Source: Prevotella sp. 885 (GTDB lineage Bacteria; Bacteroidota; Bacteroidia; Bacteroidales; Bacteroidaceae). From it: 40,194 nucleotides of DNA. The notes below the pieces were generated by a model. The model saw nothing but the letters and a program-made list of their open reading frames with translations, did no database searches and was not told where the DNA came from. A program made the translations under genes and the position numbers. The stretch covers positions 1 through 40,194 of the forward strand of contig NZ_NOVE01000032.1 of the NCBI RefSeq assembly GCF_002265625.1, in the 5' to 3' direction. Positions 1 to 7,097 of this stretch are shown here, one piece after another. Numbering within the stretch: position 1 is the first letter of the stretch; every line of letters begins with the position of its first letter.

Positions 1-16
1 ACGAATATCGGTTCTG

Positions 17-163
17 TCACCTGGTCTCTAGCTCGTTTTCGTCAAGGTATATGTGAACAAGCTTTGTTTCTTTCTTTTGCTCTACAAACACGTCTTTAAG
101 GTCGAACCAATCCAGCATGTGTTCGGGCAAAAGACATTCTGCAAGGAGTCTATACTTTTCCAT
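17..163 (-). pseudogene. Transposase N-terminal fragment (ISAon1-type)
   Basis: The frame starts at the ATG ending at 163 and runs 48 codons to a TGA near the window edge. It begins MEKYRLLAECLLPEHMLDWF and continues with a short beta-strand-like stretch (VHIYLDENE). This matches the usual opening of the N-terminal region protein of ISAon1-type elements. Family members are normally more than 100 residues, so the stop at 17-19 is either a real break or an artefact of the contig end. The matching C-terminal end of such a transposase lies at the other end of the window. Confidence 0.55.
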
Positions 164-221
164 ATTTATCCGTTCTTTGACTTTATAAACGGACAATATA
201 GTGTTTTTATTGTACTACGAT

Positions 222-246
222 ATCCACACACTTTTTCCAGTGGTCC
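222..246. repeat. IS terminal inverted repeat, left copy
   Basis: Read inwards from 246, this 25-mer matches the 25-mer at 40068-40092 at 21 positions, including an unbroken 16-base core GAAAAAGTGTGTGGAT. The core is at 222-237 here and 40077-40092 in the other copy. It fixes the IS edge at about 246/247, which is exactly where the recognisable recombinase reading frame begins. Confidence 0.8.
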
Positions 247-435
247 CATAGTTGGGCTGTTTTAGCCTTGGAGTACGGAATGCCAATAGAGAGCGTGAGC
301 AAGATTCTTGGTCACACGAACATCACAACAACACAGATATATGCCAAGGTGACAAGCACCAAACTTGACCATGACATATCTGTCTTTGAAAGTCGAATCA
401 AGGGGCATTTACCAGTTATGGGAGGAATGGCATGA
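247..435 (+). pseudogene. Tyrosine recombinase (integrase) C-terminal remnant
   Basis: From 247 the frame reads HSWAVLALEYGMPIESVSKI, then LGHTNITTTQIYAKV and a short tail to a TGA at 433-435. The LGH...TTQIYAKV segment is the box containing the catalytic tyrosine of phage-type integrases from Bacteroidota mobile elements. Everything upstream, including the HxxR arginine and the N-terminal binding domains, is missing because the IS ends at 246. The stop overlaps the next gene's start by four bases (ATGA), typical of an element operon. The integrase cannot be functional in this form, so the element is probably immobilised in cis. Confidence 0.85.
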
Positions 436-803
436 AAAGGACTGTAATCACCGTGGACGGAAATGGAATGCTATCCATTCCGTCCAACTTTGAGAACTTG
501 TGGATGAGTGAGGGAGAGTTGGTGGATATGCTTCATGTTACCGCCCCGAAACTCAACTCTGTGATACGAGCTATATATAAAGAAGGTATGTTGTCTATGT
601 CGGAAGTCCAACAAAGACAGGAAACCTCCAAAGACATTTGGCAAACATTGTATGGATTTCCTATGATTGTTGCCATTTGCTTCCGTCTTGTCTCTAATGG
701 TGCTGCGCAACTTCGTGATGCCATCTTCAAGAGGCTATACGGAGCAAAAGAGAAGACAGCCATTATACTGCAACTCTATGGAGGAACAAATGCCTTTAGC
801 TAA
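432..803 (+). CDS. Small helix-turn-helix-like protein of a mobilizable element
   Basis: The 123-residue protein starts within the integrase stop codon, so the two genes are translationally coupled. Residues ~25-60 (SEGELVDMLHVTAPKLNSVI) look like a winged or simple helix-turn-helix. The segment YGFPMIVAICFRLVSNGAAQ at about 75-95 recalls the conserved core of RhuM-like proteins and of small proteins commonly found directly after integrases in Bacteroides elements. I cannot assign a function; a role in control of excision or gene expression of the element is a guess from position alone. Confidence 0.6.
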   Translation: MKRTVITVDGNGMLSIPSNFENLWMSEGELVDMLHVTAPKLNSVIRAIYKEGMLSMSEVQQRQETSKDIWQTLYGFPMIVAICFRLVSNGAAQLRDAIFKRLYGAKEKTAIILQLYGGTNAFS

Positions 804-831
804 GTATGGTCGCTTCTTTGACGCTTCGGTT

Positions 832-877
832 ATTCACTGTCGTATTGACTTGCCTACGTACTGATTCACTGTCGTAT
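832..877 (+). repeat. Direct repeat pair in the gap after the integrase operon
   Basis: A 14-mer, ATTCACTGTCGTAT, occurs at 832-845 and again at 864-877, a 32-bp period. It lies in a 382-bp gene-free stretch (804-1185) that also holds a second repeat pair at 934-959 and a terminator at 980-1024. I see no convincing gene in this gap. Confidence 0.6.
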
Positions 878-933
878 CAAGCATTTTTATGAAGAATACG
901 GAGCTGCCGATGTCAAACGTTTTACATATTTAT

Positions 934-959
934 CGTATGACATATAAAACGTATGACAT
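934..959 (+). repeat. Direct repeat pair, 10-mer CGTATGACAT
   Basis: CGTATGACAT occurs at 934-943 and 950-959 with a 16-bp period. The shared CGTAT core also appears in the 14-mer repeats at 832-877. The arrangement resembles protein-binding iterons near the recombination or replication genes of a mobile element, but no function can be shown from sequence alone. Confidence 0.5.
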
Positions 960-979
960 GCAGGAATACATTTTTGTTC

Positions 980-1024
980 ATCCCGAGGAAAGGTTCGCAA
1001 GGAAACCTCTCTTCGGGATTTTTT
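980..1024 (+). terminator. Rho-independent terminator
   Basis: ATCCCGA (980-986) pairs with TCGGGAT (1013-1019), and AGGTT (991-995) with AACCT (1004-1008). A run of six T follows directly. It would separate the integrase/HTH unit from the primase-helicase unit. Confidence 0.75.
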
Positions 1025-1185
1025 GTTTCATCTTATCCCGATTGGCAACATCAAGCACCTTGATTTCCAATCTTTTAACATTGTCGGTGCAAACTTCTCC
1101 ATTCTGCGCAAGTTTGTGTTTTGCATTTTGATTTTCCGCCCTTACCTTTGCAACTTTAATTTTATCAACTCACAAAGGTTAGATT

Positions 1186-2442
1186 ATGAGCAAGACAAAC
1201 GACAACAATCAGCCTGTGGTTGTGGAAAGAAAACAACCACAGGCAGCATCTCCGACAAACGAGGTGTTCATCCGTGTTGGCACTACCTTGTACAAGGTGG
1301 TTGACCAACCTACCATCACAGGAGGAAAGGTAAGAAAGCGCATCCCTTGGAACATGGAGACCTTGCGTCAGGACTACGGCAAGGAGTTCATCAAGTACGT
1401 TCACAAGTATGACGGCTTCTGTACTGTTCCCGAACATGTGAACCACCGCACGGTGATAGACGGTTTCCTCAACCTATACGAGCCGATAGGACATAAGCCG
1501 ATGCAAGGGGACTTCCCTAATATCAAGAAGTTGGTTAGTCACATCTTCGGTGAGCAATATGACCTTGGCATGGACTACCTGCAACTGCTCTATCTCAGAC
1601 CTGTGCAGAAGTTGCCCATTCTGCTGCTCGTATCAGAGGAGAGGAACACAGGCAAGACCACGTTCTTGAACTTTCTGAAAGCGTTGTTCCAAGACAACGT
1701 GACATTCAACACCAACGAGGACTTCCGCAGTCAGTTCAATTCCGATTGGGCTGGCAAGCTGCTGATTGTCGTGGACGAGGTGTTGCTCAGTCGCAGGGAG
1801 GATTCCGAGCGGTTGAAGAACCTCAGCACCACCCTCTCGTACAAGGTGGAAGCCAAGGGCAAGGACAGGAACGAGATTTCCTTCTTTGCCAAGTTCGTGC
1901 TGTGCTCCAACAACGAATCACTCCCTGTCATCATTGACGAGGGCGAGACCCGATATTGGGTGAGGAAGATTTCATCGTTGCAATCTGACGATACCGACTT
2001 CTTGGAGAAACTGAAGGCGGAGATACCCGCTTTTCTGTTCCATCTGCAAGGCAGAACGCTATCCACAGAGCACAAGAGCCGAATGTGGTTCGCATCCGAA
2101 CAGATAGCGACCGATGCTCTGAGGAGAATCATACGCTGCAACCGTAACAGACTTGAGGTGGAAATGTCGGAGCTGTTCCTTGAGGTCATGGAGAACACCC
2201 AAACCGACAGTTTGCAATTCTGCCTCAATGACGCAATCGCCTTGTTGCAATGCAACCACGTGAAAGTGGAGAAGCACCTTGTGCGAAAGATAGTGCAGGA
2301 CTGTTGGAAACTGCAACCTTCAGAGAACGCCCTCACCTACACCTCATACGAGTACAACTACAATAGCAGCGGTCACTACTCGCCAACAAAACGTGTGGGC
2401 AGGTTCTACACTGTAACGATGGACAAGCTAAATAGCATATAA
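1186..2442 (+). CDS. SF3-type primase-helicase of a mobilizable element
   Basis: The 418-residue protein has the motifs of an SF3 helicase as in DUF5906/VirE-like primase-helicases: Walker A SEERNTGKTTF near residue 150, Walker B LLIVVDEVLL near 190, and motif C FVLCSNNE near 240. Such proteins unwind DNA for replication of mobile elements. The N-terminus is glutamine- and lysine-rich without a clear domain, and no separate primase motif is seen; priming is probably supplied by the TOPRIM protein downstream (2719-3669). The ATG at 1186 is the first in frame and starts the conserved-looking part closely enough. Function in the host element is inferred from motifs and neighbours. Confidence 0.85.
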   Translation: MSKTNDNNQPVVVERKQPQAASPTNEVFIRVGTTLYKVVDQPTITGGKVRKRIPWNMETLRQDYGKEFIKYVHKYDGFCTVPEHVNHRTVIDGFLNLYEPIGHKPMQGDFPNIKKLVSHIFGEQYDLGMDYLQLLYLRPVQKLPILLLVSEERNTGKTTFLNFLKALFQDNVTFNTNEDFRSQFNSDWAGKLLIVVDEVLLSRREDSERLKNLSTTLSYKVEAKGKDRNEISFFAKFVLCSNNESLPVIIDEGETRYWVRKISSLQSDDTDFLEKLKAEIPAFLFHLQGRTLSTEHKSRMWFASEQIATDALRRIIRCNRNRLEVEMSELFLEVMENTQTDSLQFCLNDAIALLQCNHVKVEKHLVRKIVQDCWKLQPSENALTYTSYEYNYNSSGHYSPTKRVGRFYTVTMDKLNSI

Positions 2443-2444
2443 TT

Positions 2445-2678
2445 TTGTTGAATTGTTGAATATGATAAAAGAAGTGTTGAATATCAAGTATTTAAGGCTC
2501 AACATTTTCTCAACAAATCTCTCAACAAAAGAAAGAGACTGTTGAAAAGAGAAAACATGACAGCTAATGCCTGTCTTTCTCTTTTGCCCAGTGATTTTGT
2601 TGAAAAGAACCATTTGTTGAGAGTTTGTTGAGAAGATAAGTATTTGACTATCATACCAATACATGCCATTCTCAACAA
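2445..2678. repeat. Cluster of TTGTTGA-type motifs with central hairpin (possible replication origin)
   Basis: About eleven copies of the (T)TGTTGA motif in either orientation (for example 2445-2451, 2453-2459 and the inverted copy at 2672-2678) fill the 276-bp gap between the helicase and primase genes. In the middle, AAAAGAGAAA (2545-2554) pairs with TTTCTCTTTT (2576-2585), and GACAG (2559-2563) pairs with CTGTC (2571-2575). A repeat-rich, hairpin-bearing gap between helicase and primase genes is a sensible place for an element origin. That role is inference. Confidence 0.45.
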
Positions 2679-2718
2679 TTCATCAGAAATACATACACCA
2701 CTTAATCCACAGTAAAAC

Positions 2719-3669
2719 ATGAACATTCAAGAAGCAAAGCAAATCAAGATTGCAGACTACCTGCAAAGTTTGGGACACCGCCATGTCAAGCAGCAGGGCG
2801 CAAACCTTTGGTACAAGTCACCGCTGAGAAATGAGAGCGAGGCATCTTTCAAGGTGAACACCATGATGAACAGTTGGTTCGATTTCGGAATGGGCAAGGG
2901 CGGCAACATCATCACCCTTGCGTCATACCTCTACGCATCAGACAGCTTGCCATATCTCTTGGACAAGATGGAGAAGCAAGCACCCCATGTACGCCCGACC
3001 GACTTTTCTTTCCCTCAGCAAGCTTCCGAGCCGAGTTTTGAGAGATTAGAGGTTAGGGAACTTAACCATCCTGCACTCCTACGCTATCTGAGCGAGCGGA
3101 ATATTGACCTGTGCATCGCCCGAAAGGAATGTGTGGAACTCCACTTCTCGCATAATGGCAAGAACTACTTCGCCATCGGCTTCAAGAACAAGTCGGGCGG
3201 TTACGAGGTTCGTAACCGATTCTTCAAGGGTTGCATGTCCCCCAAGGACATCACACATATCCGACAGCAAGGCGAGCCAAGATACGCTTGCTATGTCTTC
3301 GAGGGCATGATGGACTATCTTTCCTTTCTCTCGTTACGCATGGAGAAGTTTCCGTCTTGTCCGTCATTGGAAGCGCAGGACTACGTGATACTCAACTCAA
3401 CAAGCAACGTTGACAAGGCTATTGACGCACTACACGGCTACGAGCGCATCAGTTGTCTGCTCGACAACGATGATGCAGGGCGGAAGGCAACGCTTGCCAT
3501 CGAGAACGCCCTCGGCTACCGTGTGAGGGATGCATCTCACTTGTACTGTGAGTACAAAGACTTGAACGACTATCTGTGCGGAGTTAAATCCAAACAGTCT
3601 GTACACCAAGTACAGCCTGTTAAGCAAACCGTTCCACCTCGAAAGAGAGGCGCAGCCTTGGGCATATAG
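2719..3669 (+). CDS. TOPRIM-domain DNA primase of a mobilizable element
   Basis: The 316-residue protein has the layout of a DnaG-like element primase. Residues ~1-75 align with the CHC2 zinc-binding domain (SPLRNESEASFKVN, then FDFGMGKGGNII), but the zinc-ligand cysteines are replaced. The TOPRIM domain follows, with the glutamate motif in YVFEGMMDYLSF near residue 195 and the acidic motif LLDNDDAGRKAT near 250. Such enzymes lay RNA primers for replication of mobile DNA. It sits between the helicase gene and the mobilization gene. The shape is common in Bacteroides mobilizable transposons, so the lost cysteines are probably normal for the subfamily. Confidence 0.85.
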   Translation: MNIQEAKQIKIADYLQSLGHRHVKQQGANLWYKSPLRNESEASFKVNTMMNSWFDFGMGKGGNIITLASYLYASDSLPYLLDKMEKQAPHVRPTDFSFPQQASEPSFERLEVRELNHPALLRYLSERNIDLCIARKECVELHFSHNGKNYFAIGFKNKSGGYEVRNRFFKGCMSPKDITHIRQQGEPRYACYVFEGMMDYLSFLSLRMEKFPSCPSLEAQDYVILNSTSNVDKAIDALHGYERISCLLDNDDAGRKATLAIENALGYRVRDASHLYCEYKDLNDYLCGVKSKQSVHQVQPVKQTVPPRKRGAALGI

Positions 3670-3684
3670 GCGGTTCCTGCTCCA

Positions 3685-3789
3685 ATGGCTATTCTGAACG
3701 GAAAAGCCATAGCTCAATAGGGCGTTTTCTTGACGCAGTGGCACGCCACCACTAAAAACGCCCATTGAGCAAAGGGGCATCCCCTTTTG
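3685..3789. other. Candidate oriT: nested hairpins just upstream of the MobV relaxase
   Basis: Three inverted repeats are packed into the 189-bp gap before the relaxase start. ATGGCT (3685-3690) pairs with AGCCAT (3705-3710). A long pair has a 17-base arm at 3712-3728 and a 16-base arm at 3755-3770, with a smaller GTGG/CCAC hairpin between them (3738-3749). Finally CAAAGGGG (3770-3777) pairs with the following CCCCTTTTG. MobV relaxases act at hairpin-bearing oriT sites normally placed right upstream of their own gene, so oriT is the simplest reading. The nick site cannot be read off. Confidence 0.5.
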
Positions 3790-3858
3790 AAACCCCGTGA
3801 GCCATGCGCAGGGCGCAATGCGGCAAGCGGATTTGTACAACTCAAAAACAAGTTTATT

Positions 3859-5205
3859 ATGGGACATTTCAGTTTGGATTTCAAGAAGGCAAAGGGCAGC
3901 TCTGACGCAAGGGAGTCAGACCACATAGAGCGCAAGGTGATACCCGACAACGCTGACCCTACGAGAACTCACCTCAACCGTGAGCTTGTCAAGATGCCGA
4001 GCGGTGTGTATGGTCGTGACGAAGCCATCGCCCACCGCATCAAGACGGCAGGCATCAAGCGCAAGATAACCAATGACCAGGTGAGGGTGATTAGAACCGT
4101 GCTGTCTGGAACGCACGAGGACATGATGAACATCGCAGCCAATGGTCAGCTTGACGATTGGTGCAACGACAGCTTGAAGTGGTTGCAGGACACATTCGGC
4201 AAGGAGAATGTCGTTTCGGTGGTTCTCCACATGGACGAGCACACGCCGCACCTCCACGCCTCCATCGTTCCGATAGTGACAGGCGAGCGGAGAAAGGCGA
4301 AGAACAAGACAGCGGAAGAAGGCAAGCGGACATACCGCAAGAAAGCCAATGCCGTGAGGTTGTGTGCCGATGATGTGCTCAACCGTGACAAGATGGTTGG
4401 CTATCACGACAGTTATGCGGAAGCCATGGGCAAGTATGGCTTGAAGCGAGGTGTCCGTGGATCGGATGCGAGGCATACCACCACGGCACAGTATTACCGC
4501 AACATCAAGCGTGAGACGGAGAGACTTCAAAACTGCATGAAACTGTTGCAATCTGATGTGGAGGAAGCGGAGCGACTGCTCAAACAGACCAAGAACGAAA
4601 TCAACACGGAGAAACTACAGGCAGCCAAGACGGAAGCCAAGACAGCCCTTGTGTCGAAGATTGGTTCTCTTTTGGGCAGTGGAAAATTGAAAGAGGTGGA
4701 GCAACACAACCGAAAGTTGTGCGAGCTTGTGGCAGACCGAGAGCAATACATAGATGAACTCCATGAGAAGGTGCAGCGAATGGAAGACAGCCACAGCAAA
4801 CAGCTTGACGAGATGCAGCGGAAGCACCAATCGGAGGTTGCGAATTTAGAGAGCAAGCACTGCACGGAGGTAACGATGCTCAACGACCTCATCCGCAAAG
4901 CTAATCGTTGGTTTCCGATGTTGGAGGCACGCTTGCAAATGGAAGACCTGTGCAGGAAGATAGGCTTCACCATCGAGCAAATCGGAATACTCCTTACAGG
5001 TAAGGCGTTAAACTTTAGCGGTTCACTCTATTCCGAGGAGCACAGAAGAAAGTTCAATGTGGAGAATGCAGAAATCAAGGTTTTCGCTGATTCTACCAAG
5101 CCGAACCAACTGTTTTTGTATATCAATAGACAACCTATTGGTGACTGGTTCAAGGAGCAATGGAATAATCTAAGGAAATTTACAAAATGTGGTCTAAAGC
5201 TATAA
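3859..5205 (+). CDS. MobV-family relaxase (Pre/Mob)
   Basis: The protein begins MGHFSLDFKKAKG (448 residues); the frame is open further upstream, but this ATG fits the family start. The relaxase domain fills about residues 1-240, with ESDHIER and ADPTRTHLNREL near the start and the metal-binding HMDEHTPHLH motif near residues 125-135. The rest is a long charged coiled coil (~240-385) and a C-terminal tail. MobV enzymes nick at oriT and carry the strand into a recipient using another element's conjugation machinery. No coupling protein or secretion genes are present, so the element was mobilizable, not self-transmissible. Confidence 0.9.
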   Translation: MGHFSLDFKKAKGSSDARESDHIERKVIPDNADPTRTHLNRELVKMPSGVYGRDEAIAHRIKTAGIKRKITNDQVRVIRTVLSGTHEDMMNIAANGQLDDWCNDSLKWLQDTFGKENVVSVVLHMDEHTPHLHASIVPIVTGERRKAKNKTAEEGKRTYRKKANAVRLCADDVLNRDKMVGYHDSYAEAMGKYGLKRGVRGSDARHTTTAQYYRNIKRETERLQNCMKLLQSDVEEAERLLKQTKNEINTEKLQAAKTEAKTALVSKIGSLLGSGKLKEVEQHNRKLCELVADREQYIDELHEKVQRMEDSHSKQLDEMQRKHQSEVANLESKHCTEVTMLNDLIRKANRWFPMLEARLQMEDLCRKIGFTIEQIGILLTGKALNFSGSLYSEEHRRKFNVENAEIKVFADSTKPNQLFLYINRQPIGDWFKEQWNNLRKFTKCGLKL

Positions 5206-5228
5206 CTCTTCATTTGTTATAATAAGAG

Positions 5229-5268
5229 TCCGAGCAGAAACGCAATGGTGCATTCTGTTCGGATTTTT
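5229..5268 (+). terminator. Rho-independent terminator after the relaxase gene
   Basis: TCCGAGCAGAA (5229-5239) pairs with TTCTGTTCGGA (5253-5263) with one mismatch, followed by five T. It separates mobilization genes from the sigma/barrel operon. Confidence 0.75.
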
Positions 5269-5349
5269 ATGTTTTTAACAGTTTCTTACGCAGTCTTTTC
5301 GCTTTTCCACGTATCTTATATATAATGTGCACAATCTCGCACACCCAAC

Positions 5350-7020
5350 ATGAAGATAGAAAAGCTAATAGAAAGAGTGAAGGCTGGGGATGCTGACGCT
5401 TTAAGAACTGTTTACGAAACATATTCTCAACGAATGAGAAATGTTTGCATAAGGATTACCCAAGAGGACGAGGACACAGTGAGTGACCTCGTCCAAGAAT
5501 CGTTTATACGTGCCTATTATTCATTAGAAAAGCTAAAAGATGCTTCCAAGTTCGGGGAATGGATTGTTGCCATTACAAAAAATGTATCTTTAAGATATTT
5601 GGAGAGAATGCATAAAATACAGATGGTGCCATTCTCTGCGATTAAGGATGGGTTTGATGTGGAAAGTTCATTTGCTTCTGATTCCAAGTTGGAAGAAAAA
5701 GAACTGTTGGAGATAATCGACAAGTTACCTTCTGGATACCGCAAGGTGTTCAGAATGGCTGTCATTGATGGATTCTCGCATAAAGAAATTGCAGAAAAAC
5801 TTGGTATCGAGCCGCACAGTTCATCATCACAACTAACAAGAGCAAAAGTATTGTTGAGAGACATGATAAATAGGCGAATGCTTGCTGTCATTTCCATCAT
5901 TCTTATCAGCATACCTATATGCAAATACCTGTTTTGGAAGAGAGGGACGGAAAAAGAGCAACTTCCTGTTGTTAAGGTAAATGATGACAAGGGGAAACGT
6001 ACTGTCAATCGTGAGACAGTGCAGCCAAATACCCATTTATCAGTAACTGATAAGAATATAGTGGCAACAACAAGTCAGAGCAAAATGGAATTGCCAAATT
6101 ACGCAGTAGCTGATTCTGTCGGCATAAAAACTGATTCTGAAAAGAAGGATTCTACAAACAATATTTTAATAGTAATAGAAAAAGATACTTTGTCACTCGA
6201 TACGATAAAACAGGTTGCTCCTAAGTTGGAAGAATTCATAGCAAAAAAAGTTACCCCAAGTCACAAAAATAAGTGGCAGCTACTTGCCATGGGTTCTTTG
6301 AGCTCTGCATTGGCTCAAAATACCTACAAACTGATTGCAGGAAGTAGTAGTGGCTTACCAGACCCAGACGGTCCAACTCCTATAATACCTGATGTTTTTT
6401 CTACATGGGGTGATTATTATAACTATCTTCAACAGAAAGAACATGATGGAATATCTACTGACACGGTAGCACTTATGGCAATCGCCAAACATAATAGTGG
6501 TGAGATTGTAGAACATGAGCATCATTATAAGCCTATAACTTTTGGCATATCATTAACAAAAGTAATAGGAAAGAATTGGAATGTGGAAACAGGATTGCAA
6601 TATTCACTCTTAAAATCTAATTTTATATTGGGTGAGGGTGAATACTATATAGGTAGAGACCAAAAAGTTCATTACTTGGGAATACCTGTTAGAACTTCCT
6701 ATAAATGGTTTAATTCAAAAAGATGGTCTGCTTACTCCTCTGCAGGTATTCTTTTGAATATACCAATACATGGAAAGAATAGTGTACGATATGTTACAGG
6801 AGCAACAGTTCCATACAAAGACAGTTGGTATTTCACGCCATCTGTACAATGGGCGGTAGGTGTTGGAACTGGATTACAATACAATTTGATTCCAAAATGG
6901 AGCTTGTATTTGGAACCTTCGTTCAACTGGTATATTCCTAATGGTGGTGCGATTCATACCATTTGGACGGAGCATCCATTCACCATTACTGTTCCATTTG
7001 GAATTAGGTTCACATGGTAA
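5350..7020 (+). CDS. ECF sigma factor fused to a transmembrane helix and an outer-membrane beta-barrel
   Basis: One uninterrupted 556-residue frame. Residues ~20-88 are sigma region 2 (DLVQESFIRAYYSLEKL). Residues ~120-172 are region 4 with its helix-turn-helix (LPSGYRKVFRMAVIDGFSHK, IAEKLGIEPHSSSSQLTRAK). Residues ~177-196 form one hydrophobic helix. A Ser/Thr/Lys-rich, low-complexity linker runs to ~390. Residues ~393-556 are alternating beta strands (PITFGISL, WNVETGLQYSL, YLGIPVRTSY) ending in FGIRFTW, with the terminal aromatic residue typical of outer-membrane barrels. The layout predicts a protein crossing both membranes with its sigma part in the cytoplasm. It resembles Bacteroides dual-membrane-spanning anti-sigma factors, except that here the sigma factor is covalently attached. 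Release by proteolysis on a surface signal is inference. Confidence 0.85.
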   Translation: MKIEKLIERVKAGDADALRTVYETYSQRMRNVCIRITQEDEDTVSDLVQESFIRAYYSLEKLKDASKFGEWIVAITKNVSLRYLERMHKIQMVPFSAIKDGFDVESSFASDSKLEEKELLEIIDKLPSGYRKVFRMAVIDGFSHKEIAEKLGIEPHSSSSQLTRAKVLLRDMINRRMLAVISIILISIPICKYLFWKRGTEKEQLPVVKVNDDKGKRTVNRETVQPNTHLSVTDKNIVATTSQSKMELPNYAVADSVGIKTDSEKKDSTNNILIVIEKDTLSLDTIKQVAPKLEEFIAKKVTPSHKNKWQLLAMGSLSSALAQNTYKLIAGSSSGLPDPDGPTPIIPDVFSTWGDYYNYLQQKEHDGISTDTVALMAIAKHNSGEIVEHEHHYKPITFGISLTKVIGKNWNVETGLQYSLLKSNFILGEGEYYIGRDQKVHYLGIPVRTSYKWFNSKRWSAYSSAGILLNIPIHGKNSVRYVTGATVPYKDSWYFTPSVQWAVGVGTGLQYNLIPKWSLYLEPSFNWYIPNGGAIHTIWTEHPFTITVPFGIRFTW

Positions 7021-7097
7021 AAACAATGTCATCATGCAGTCTTTGGAACTTTTGATGTATCTCTAATAGTAGAAACACAAAAGTTTCTTAAGACCGC

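Larger units (their letters stand above)
1..246 (-). mobile_element. Right part of an ISAon1/ISL3-like insertion sequence, cut by the window edge
   Basis: This stretch carries the first codons of a minus-strand transposase and ends in a terminal repeat at 222-246. The same repeat appears, reverse-complemented, at 40068-40092 beside a transposase C-terminus, so two copies of one IS family bracket the window in the same orientation. The left copy cuts a tyrosine recombinase gene just after its terminal repeat. Family naming rests on the protein ends and on repeat tips beginning GG, which fits ISL3-type elements; I am less sure of the exact family than of the IS nature. Confidence 0.75.

Noticed and set aside
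3787..3858. Longer relaxase reading beginning 24 codons upstream
   Set aside because: The extra residues do not fit the MobV start, and this stretch follows directly on the oriT-like hairpins; MGHFSLDFKKAKG is the natural start.
5281..5320. Possible ECF-type promoter (TTAC ... CGTA) before the sigma/barrel gene, suggesting self-regulation
   Set aside because: The spacing of 20 bases between the two short motifs is loose and both occur often by chance; not supported without related loci to compare.
7021..7097. Short peptides of 9-10 codons before the radical SAM gene as a possible modified-peptide precursor
   Set aside because: Too short, no leader-core pattern, and better read as untranslated spacer.
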